This document shows, one piece after another, positions 62,843-64,000 of a stretch of 64,000 nt of DNA. The stretch lies in assembly GCA_039984955.1 (NCBI GenBank), contig JBDWTN010000005.1, positions 893,484 to 957,483 of the forward strand, read 5' to 3'. Each line of letters begins with the position of its first letter. Positions within the stretch are counted from its first letter, which is position 1. The notes beneath the pieces were generated by a model. It searched no databases. It was not told where the DNA came from and was given only the letters and a program-made list of their open reading frames with translations. A program made the translations under genes and the position numbers. Source of the stretch: Marinobacter alexandrii. GTDB taxonomy: Bacteria; Bacteroidota; Bacteroidia; Cytophagales; Cyclobacteriaceae.

Positions 62843-63073
62843 GTAACAGGCACTAGCGAGAATATGCCTGTGTGCTTTCTATCAGTTTCAGTGCAAATCG
62901 ACCGCTTCACAGCCCATTCTGCTACTTTCATTTCCCCTTGCTCCTTTCATCTTTCTGGACTGAGACTTTCGGAACGCAGTTCTCCATAGAAGCCGTTGTA
63001 GGTGTTGGGCAGTTTCGCTAGTTTAGTGTTCTTTACAACTAGTGGGCATACTCTCGCTAGTTAGACGTTACCT
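62838..63073 (+). other. attC-like recombination site 2
   Basis: GATAGGTAAC (62838-62847), spacer AGGCA, CTAGCGAGA, unpaired A, TATGCC; in reverse GGCATA, unpaired C, TCTCGCTAG, spacer TTAGAC, GTTACCT (63067-63073). The same A/C mismatch separates the inner and outer arms as in site 1. The distance between the arms is long (about 236 bp in all), and the 3' part contains a segment shared with site 3. Confidence 0.65.
62928..63066 (+). repeat. Shared terminal-loop repeat, copy 1
   Basis: The stretch that includes GTTGGGCAGTTTCGCTAG, then TTTAGTGTTCTTTACAACT, then AGTGGGCATAC recurs at 63719-63860 with frequent single-base differences. The best-matching core runs from about 62965 to 63060. It lies inside attC-like site 2 and contains its 3' arm. 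Confidence 0.85.
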
Positions 63074-63145
63074 TCCAGCAGTGCTATTAGCAAAATTTAT
63101 CCGATCCAGAACGGAATGAGATCGACATTTGTTAACTTAGTTGAC

Positions 63146-63334
63146 ATGGAAACGAAGCTCAAAGAACATCTAAAACAGATCGCCAATAGTTTGACTCCAA
63201 AATCAACACTTGAAGATGTTTATGAACAACTTTCACTATTGACAGATATTGAAATATCGGAACGACAAGAGAAAAACGGTGAAATCTTATCACAATCAGA
63301 AGTTGAGTCTCAATCCAAAGAATGGCTAAGGTAA
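63146..63334 (+). CDS. Antitoxin of a RelE/ParE-type pair
   Basis: 62 residues from the ATG at 63146 (an ATG at 63116 in frame would add ten). Helical and acidic; TPKSTLEDVYEQLSLLTDIEISERQEKNGEILSQSEVESQSKEWL fits the small antitoxins found next to ParE/RelE toxins. Its stop overlaps the toxin start by 13 bases, typical of these pairs. Confidence 0.75.
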   Translation: METKLKEHLKQIANSLTPKSTLEDVYEQLSLLTDIEISERQEKNGEILSQSEVESQSKEWLR

Positions 63335-63627
63335 TTTGGACGAAGAGAGCCTATGGACAGCTCGAACGTTCAATCAAATTCATAAAGGAGGAACAAGGAG
63401 TTTCATATGCCGAAACAGTTCTGAATAGAATTTTGAATTCAACAAGCCTACTGAAAGAAACTCCCAAAATGGAAAGAATTGAGCCTTTGTTGGAACACAA
63501 GAAATCGGAATATCGCTTCTTAGTGATATGGAGCTACAAGGTTATCTACAGAGTAACCGAGGACAAGGTTGTGATATCCAGAGTCTTCCATACCTCCAGA
63601 AATCCAAACAAACTCAAAGGTGTTTAA
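63322..63627 (+). CDS. RelE/ParE-type toxin
   Basis: 101 residues. The RelE/ParE fold is visible: KVIWTKRAYGQLERSIKFIKE, then SLLKETPKMERIEPLLEHKKSEYRFLVIWSYKVIYRVTEDKVVISRVFHTSRNP, with the ending strand VISRVFHTSRNP typical of this superfamily. It would inhibit translation (RelE) or gyrase (ParE); the branch cannot be told. Toxin-antitoxin cassettes are common in long integrons, where they are thought to stabilise the array. Confidence 0.85.
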   Translation: MAKVIWTKRAYGQLERSIKFIKEEQGVSYAETVLNRILNSTSLLKETPKMERIEPLLEHKKSEYRFLVIWSYKVIYRVTEDKVVISRVFHTSRNPNKLKGV

Positions 63628-63632
63628 AAGCC

Positions 63633-63867
63633 GGCAGGTAACAGTCGCTAAAGTGCATATGTCAAAGTGCTCCTAGCAACTAATCCTTCTACCGAACCGC
63701 AAAGCTTCGTCTTTAGATAGTTCCCCTTCCTTAACATTTTCCTCCGCTCTGGCCTTTACTTTCAGAACGCAGTTTTTCATAGATGCTGTTGCTGGGGTTG
63801 GTCAGTTTCGCTAGTTTAGTGCTCTTTGCAACTTGTGGGCATACCGCCTGCTAGTTGAGCGATATCT
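63633..63867 (+). other. attC-like site 3, degenerate at its 3' end
   Basis: GGCAGGTAAC (63633-63642), spacer AGTCG, CTAAAGTGCATATG. The 3' part shares the repeat with site 2 and ends CATACCGCCTGCTAG, TTGAGC, GATATCT (63861-63867). CTA/TAG and TATG/CATA can pair but the central arm bases do not, and GATATCT is a poor copy of GTTACCT. The site is probably a hybrid or decayed. Confidence 0.45.
63719..63860 (+). repeat. Shared terminal-loop repeat, copy 2
   Basis: Second copy of the segment at 62928-63066, with TTGGTCAGTTTCGCTAG, then TTTAGTGCTCTTTGCAACT, then TGTGGGCATAC. Most differences are single-base substitutions. It forms the 3' part of attC-like site 3. Confidence 0.85.
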
Positions 63868-63960
63868 ATGGTAAAATCAAGTCATTTGCACTTTATTTTG
63901 TCCTATTCGATCTTCATAGGGTGTTCCTCGCTTCACTACTGCCACTATTCTGTGAAGTAG
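63868..63960 (+). CDS. Possible short lipoprotein-like ORF after the last site
   Basis: ATG 63868 to TAG 63958-63960, 30 residues, directly behind the degenerate site 3. It contains SYSIFIGCSSLH, which looks like a lipobox, but the frame closes soon after. It may be a damaged start of the next cassette gene. Low confidence because it is short and cut by the window end. Confidence 0.3.
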   Translation: MVKSSHLHFILSYSIFIGCSSLHYCHYSVK

Positions 63961-64000
63961 TTTATTTCTAATCGCATTTAGTATCGTCATCTTACCCTTC

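Larger units (their letters stand above)
62037..63067 (+). mobile_element. Cassette 2: secreted TonB-plug-like protein and EF-Tu-like pseudogene
   Basis: It begins at G/TTACCTATC, the exact reverse complement (10 bp) of the R''-like box GATAGGTAAC at 62838-62847 in its own terminal site, and ends at the next GTT at 63067. It contains one intact gene and one frameshifted gene. Confidence 0.65.
63068..63866 (+). mobile_element. Cassette 3: type II toxin-antitoxin pair
   Basis: It begins at G/TTACCTTCC. The first seven bases are the reverse complement of AGGTAAC (63636-63642) in its own terminal site; with one mismatch the match extends to ten. The 3' boundary is degenerate, so the end coordinate is approximate. 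Confidence 0.55.

Noticed and set aside
61923..63867. Transposon ends (terminal inverted repeats) instead of cassette sites
   Set aside because: No transposase is present, no target duplication is visible, and the boxes differ between units but match within each unit, which fits cassettes better.
59074..64000. CRISPR array
   Set aside because: The repeats are few, long, imperfect and separated by genes; there are no regularly spaced short repeats and no cas genes.
63868..64000. A fourth cassette with its own gene
   Set aside because: The boundary box is degenerate and the frame closes after 30 codons; the window ends before this can be judged, so only a low-confidence ORF is listed.

Overview
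The window looks like chromosomal DNA of a marine-type Bacteroidota, most likely order Cytophagales. Pointers are the AT-rich composition, the near absence of Shine-Dalgarno sequences, several TAnnTTTG-like -7 promoter boxes, a giant secreted protein with a type IX secretion (T9SS) C-terminal sorting domain, a one-protein hybrid two-component regulator ending in an AraC domain, ABC permease/M1 peptidase fusions, and family markers such as IPExxxVDY, DUF3078, MORN/YwqK and the BrxA/B-type bacilliredoxin.

Layout. 1-12 kb: a RidA-like lipoprotein (cut by the window edge), a 3027-residue T9SS cell-surface protein with an internal duplication of about 2 kb, a small secreted protein and an M28 lipoprotein peptidase. 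12-21 kb: a nitroreductase, a periplasmic-TPR hybrid histidine kinase/AraC regulator bracketed by two near-identical candidate operator-promoters, small membrane proteins, a PLP enzyme, VF530 protein and a DbpA-like helicase with a DEFD box. 21-28 kb: pyruvate kinase and the acpP-fabF-rnc-nadE cluster, then three small ORFs. 28-36 kb: two ABC-2 export modules (one fused to an M1 peptidase) with YbjQ and a GntR/YtrA-type repressor. 35-51 kb: a membrane AraC regulator, S41 peptidase, MetR-like regulator with divergent EamA exporter, yidD, several envelope/outer-membrane proteins, MscS, sterol desaturase, DUF3078 and an acyl-CoA ligase. 51-58 kb: an unusual 149-nt tRNA-like RNA with its own promoter and terminator, an Lrp protein and a complete sufB-C-D-S-E-T operon ending in a bacilliredoxin.

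58-64 kb is accessory DNA and the most interesting part. A tyrosine recombinase gene is broken by an 11-bp tandem duplication; deleting one copy restores a 307-residue protein. Right behind it lie three successive units built like integron gene cassettes. Each begins at GTT and ends in a folded attC-like site, and the first 7-10 bases of each unit are the reverse complement of the R''-like box of its own terminal site, as expected for cassettes that were once circular. Cassette 1 carries a three-gene ABC-3C (HNH effector, middle component, DUF2326 ATPase) conflict/defence system. Cassette 2 carries a TonB-plug-like secreted protein and a frameshifted EF-Tu-like protein. Cassette 3 carries a RelE/ParE-type toxin-antitoxin pair. 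The recombinase appears to lack the extra domain typical of IntI, so either this is a non-canonical cassette integrase or it is a neighbour of an integrase-less array.

All function calls rest on motifs recognised by eye; no database search or folding program was run.
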